From: Bacteroidales bacterium UBA1223
Lineage (GTDB): Bacteria; Bacteroidota; Bacteroidia; Bacteroidales; P3
Direction: 5' to 3'
Length of the DNA stretch: 8,703 nucleotides
NCBI GenBank assembly: GCA_002309155.1
Contig: DBXB01000005.1
Location: forward strand, 1 to 8,703
Shown: positions 6,197 to 8,703 of the stretch, piece by piece
How the letters are laid out: each line of letters begins with the position of its first letter
How positions within the stretch are numbered: position 1 is the first letter of the stretch
Program-made: the position numbers and the translations under genes
The notes under the pieces: model-generated
What the model was told of the DNA's origin: nothing
The model's database searches: none
Seen by the model: the letters and a program-made list of their open reading frames with translations, nothing else

Positions 6197-8044
6197 TTAT
6201 TCCATCTCGCTGACATAGAAAGACATCGGATCGACATCTATGCCTTCGACGGTGGTGACGGTGAGTTTGCGACGTGGCTTCTCCGACACAACTTTCTTAC
6301 AATTCCAACCTCCTTCTGAAAGATAGAACAGGTTGTAATTCTTTGCCGCCGATAGGTAGCAGACGGTGGTGTGGGACACTTCGTCGCACGAAGTCACTGT
6401 CACCAACAGACTGTTGGATTTTTTCGCCTCCCTTGCGTTTATCACAAACAATGAGGCATAGGGCTTTTCCTCCATCTTCTCTGCCAACTGGGTTGAGTCG
6501 ATGGCGTATGTAAACTTGCGGCCGGCACGAAGGTTAATATAATTCTCAATATCATGAGTCCCCTCACAGATAGAGTAAGCAGTGCGTGAGAGTTGGTGCA
6601 GACCTTCGGTATAGAGCAGTGCATTGTCAGGGAGTGTGTCGAAGAATCCTTGTTCAGCCATCTCGTCGATAACCACAAAGCGGTTTTGGCTGCGTTGCCA
6701 CTCCCGTGAGAGATGTTCGTTGGCGAAGCTGATAAGGAGGGCAAAGAAAAAAATCATGAACGTCCAGAAGCCCCGAATCCAGACAATAATTCTACTATCT
6801 CCAACCACCTTCAACGTCATGGCAATCAGAACCGCCATAGCCAGTGCGATGCCGAAATAAGAGAAGAACGACGTCACGTAACCTCTAAGCCAATCAGACC
6901 ATCCTTGATATTTAGGCGTCATGGCTATCAGGACATTGGCGCTGACGGCAAAAGTCAGAGCCGCCACAAAGACAAACGCCAGCCTGCGCCACGACCAACG
7001 TCTCGCATCAATATTCCGCAACAAGAAAAGCATCAAACCCGCCTGCAGCAGAGCATTGATTATTATCGCAGGAGAGGAATGAGTCAGGACATACCATGGA
7101 TTATTATGGAAACCTCGCAACGACAAGGAATTATCGGCGATGAAAGCTTTACTCTGAAAATAATTCTGTCCCGGCAGGGTAACAAAAGTGCATCGGTTGA
7201 CAACCTTAAAGAATTTGTGCCAACTGAAGTCATTTTCGCCAGACATCATAGCGCCGCCATAGAGAGCCAGGTCGGGCATAGAAGACTCCACCCAATGGCG
7301 GTAACCCACATAGATGGCTACATACGCCACAACTGCCACGGCGAGAGGGATAATCTCACGATAAAGAGACGACTGACTCCACATACGGAGGAACCCGTCA
7401 CGACGTATATGACGCAAGAGGATGTAAAGCGACACGAGGACTATAAAGACAAGATAATTCTCATAGAACAACCCCGCCACAAAGAAGAGGATGCCGGCCC
7501 ATACAGGATTCCACTTATGACGACGAGCAGACTGGTAATATTTGACCAACAGCAACACCCCGCATAAGAAAAGAATGAAACTAAATGTAAAATAGAAAGG
7601 ATATGAGGTGACGGCAATGAAATAGCTCATACGTGTCACACAGGTATTGAAGACCAATACCAGCATAACCATCATCGCGAACAGACGCGACCTCATGATG
7701 CGGAACACCAGATAGGAGAAGAGGGCGTAGCAAGCCAGCAAAGTGGCATATTGAATCGTCTTGGTTAAGAAGAAATTGTCCGCAAGATATGGGATATAGT
7801 AAAAGAATTTGGTAATCAGAAAGTAGAAACGTCCTTGATGCTGAGCATATACCTGATGGTCCATAAGCCAGTATTGCCACGACTGCTGGGCTGTGACGAA
7901 ATACTGCACATCATCGCTGGTAGTGAAGCCAATACGGAAGAATGGCACCAAACTGAGGATAACAGTGGCGACAAAAGCGACAAGGAACCATCGTGATTCC
8001 CTATTACGAGAAAGACTCGCCATCAAAGAACCGTTTCCATTCAT
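6197..8044 (-). CDS. Polytopic membrane protein, probable GT-C-type glycosyltransferase
   Basis: From the ATG at 8044 this is a 615-residue protein. Hydrophobic segments lie at roughly 18-38, 96-115, 119-137, 143-167, 181-211, 231-247, 323-342, 353-375, 388-412 and 420-441, followed by a soluble C-terminal domain (about 445-615). The first loop has TTSDDVQYF (41-49). An acidic pair there is the usual signature of GT-C transferases that use lipid-phosphate sugars, but I do not recognise a specific family. The frame stays open to a TTG at 8107, but that extension would be encoded by the hairpin at 8059-8096 and is hydrophilic and unlike a natural N-terminus. ATG 8044 or ATG 8023 is therefore preferred. 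It is probably the first gene of an operon with the GT39-like protein and the glycosidase lipoprotein. It shares its overall plan with the next gene, suggesting related roles on one glycan. No promoter is recognisable. Confidence 0.62.
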   Translation of the reverse strand: MNGNGSLMASLSRNRESRWFLVAFVATVILSLVPFFRIGFTTSDDVQYFVTAQQSWQYWLMDHQVYAQHQGRFYFLITKFFYYIPYLADNFFLTKTIQYATLLACYALFSYLVFRIMRSRLFAMMVMLVLVFNTCVTRMSYFIAVTSYPFYFTFSFILFLCGVLLLVKYYQSARRHKWNPVWAGILFFVAGLFYENYLVFIVLVSLYILLRHIRRDGFLRMWSQSSLYREIIPLAVAVVAYVAIYVGYRHWVESSMPDLALYGGAMMSGENDFSWHKFFKVVNRCTFVTLPGQNYFQSKAFIADNSLSLRGFHNNPWYVLTHSSPAIIINALLQAGLMLFLLRNIDARRWSWRRLAFVFVAALTFAVSANVLIAMTPKYQGWSDWLRGYVTSFFSYFGIALAMAVLIAMTLKVVGDSRIIVWIRGFWTFMIFFFALLISFANEHLSREWQRSQNRFVVIDEMAEQGFFDTLPDNALLYTEGLHQLSRTAYSICEGTHDIENYINLRAGRKFTYAIDSTQLAEKMEEKPYASLFVINAREAKKSNSLLVTVTSCDEVSHTTVCYLSAAKNYNLFYLSEGGWNCKKVVSEKPRRKLTVTTVEGIDVDPMSFYVSEME

Positions 8045-8058
8045 AGCAGACAGATAAC

Positions 8059-8096
8059 AAAGGACAAGCAAAACGAGTTGGTCTTGCTTGTCCTTT
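8059..8096 (-). terminator. Hairpin terminator after the M16 peptidase gene
   Basis: AAAGGACAAGCAA (8059-8071) and its exact complement TTGCTTGTCCTTT (8084-8096) form a 13-bp perfect stem around a 12-base loop. The stem starts 16 bases past the M16 stop codon, the normal place for an intrinsic terminator. The U-tract after the stem is short on either strand (CCTTTG on the minus, CCTTTTGG on the plus), so termination may be partial. The hairpin separates the M16 gene from the glycosyltransferase-like operon and argues against a start codon upstream of it for the next gene. Confidence 0.7.
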
Positions 8097-8112
8097 TGGT
8101 CAATCAATAATC

Positions 8113-8703
8113 TTAGTAACCGAAGATCTCGTCGAGGGTGAGTTTCTTCACTTTGCCGAATTTAGACAGCTTGTTGAAGTCGATGTCACTCTCTTTGCCG
8201 AGAACCAGGTAGCTCTTCTTCTGACCTTTGATGTACTGTTTCTGGAAGTTGACCAGGTCGTTCATAGTCATTTTCTGGTAAGCTTGGAAATTCTGTTTGC
8301 GCAGAGGTTCCTTGAGACCCAAGCGCTCGCACTGGAGGTAGGTGCTGATGATGCCGAACTTGGTGGTGCGAGCGGTGCGGGAGCTGGCCAGCAGGGCATC
8401 CTTTGCCAGTTTGAAATTGGCTTCCGACTGCGGCATATCGTTGAACAGTTCCTCATAGGCGTCGAGGGCGTCAAACAGCTTGTCTGTCTGGGTGATAACG
8501 TTGGCGCTGTTGTAGAACCAGTCATCCTTGTGGAAGGGGCTGCTGTAATAGCTGCTGGCGCTGTAGGCGAGGGAGCGTTTCTCGCGCATCTCTTGAAAGA
8601 CGATGGCGTTCATCGAGCCACCAAAGTATTCGTTGAAGAGGTTCACCTTCGGTGCGAGGGCGGGGTTGTACTCGACACCGCGGAAGTATTCGGTGAGGTA
8701 GAC
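8113..8703 (-). CDS. M16 family zinc metallopeptidase, C-terminal part (cut by window edge)
   Basis: The reading frame is open to the right edge, so only the last 196 residues are seen; the start lies outside the window. The segment FNEYFGGSMNAIVFQEMREK (residues 23-42 of the visible part), continuing into RSLAYSA, matches the conserved C-terminal M16 (insulysin/pitrilysin/processing-peptidase) motif in which a YxGG...FQ-x-x-R-E-K-R-x-LAYS strand/helix lines the peptide chamber. The zinc-binding HxxEH motif belongs to the N-terminal half and is not in the visible part. The protein is probably a long, fused two-half M16 protease, as is common in Bacteroidetes, acting on oligopeptides, possibly in the periplasm. 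A GTG at 8646 is internal coding sequence and not a start. The C-terminus is charged, ending in ...LTLDEIFGY. The gene ends just before the hairpin at 8059-8096. Confidence 0.88.
   Translation of the reverse strand, partial: VYLTEYFRGVEYNPALAPKVNLFNEYFGGSMNAIVFQEMREKRSLAYSASSYYSSPFHKDDWFYNSANVITQTDKLFDALDAYEELFNDMPQSEANFKLAKDALLASSRTARTTKFGIISTYLQCERLGLKEPLRKQNFQAYQKMTMNDLVNFQKQYIKGQKKSYLVLGKESDIDFNKLSKFGKVKKLTLDEIFGY

Noticed and set aside
6713..7567. A 284-codon plus-strand open frame opposite the first membrane protein
   Set aside because: It is antisense to a convincing multi-pass membrane protein, its translation is rich in Arg, His, Gln and Thr with no domain or motif, and it has no leader of its own. 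This is the typical shadow of a hydrophobic gene.
8644..8646. GTG as the start of a 177-residue M16-like protein
   Set aside because: The same frame continues without a stop to the right window edge, and the residues before the GTG fit the protein, so the gene is cut by the window and does not start here.

Overview
The window looks like a chromosomal segment from a Bacteroidales bacterium, most likely Prevotella-like. This rests on four things: A-rich leaders instead of Shine-Dalgarno sites, a lipoprotein that carries a carboxypeptidase-regulatory-like domain, short GTGAACC-type heptamer repeats between genes, and the style of the M3 and M16 peptidases. The assignment is an inference from gene style, because no rRNA or other marker gene is present.

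Layout, left to right. Bases 1-214 are non-coding and hold repeat and inverted-repeat structure, including a 10-bp tandem duplication just before the first gene. A plus-strand dcp-type M3 peptidyl-dipeptidase follows (215-2248). Everything else is on the minus strand. A small YqiA/YcfP-like alpha/beta hydrolase (2238-2837) converges on dcp with an 11-bp overlap of the stop regions. A 142-bp gap (2838-2979) holds three 14-bp tandem repeats. Then, in transcription order from right to left, come an M16 peptidase C-terminal part cut by the right edge (8113-8703), a 13-bp-stem hairpin that probably terminates it (8059-8096), a polytopic GT-C-like membrane protein (6197-8044), a second polytopic GT39-like protein (6158-4473), and a clan GH-A (GH5-like) glycosidase lipoprotein (4476-2980).

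The last three form a probable operon. The gap between the two membrane proteins is 38 bp, and the second membrane protein and the lipoprotein share an ATGA stop/start overlap. Both membrane proteins share one plan: about ten hydrophobic segments, acidic residues in the first loop, and a soluble C-terminal domain of about 140-170 residues. A reasonable working model is an envelope glycan cassette in which two lipid-linked-sugar-dependent transferases are co-expressed with an envelope glycosidase that acts on the product or a related glycan. The substrate cannot be read from the sequence. The M3 peptidase, the hydrolase and the M16 peptidase look like independent housekeeping neighbours.

I see no mobile element, CRISPR array, tRNA or rRNA. 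The least ordinary part is the GT-C/GT-C/GH5-lipoprotein operon. The rest is fairly conventional chromosome.
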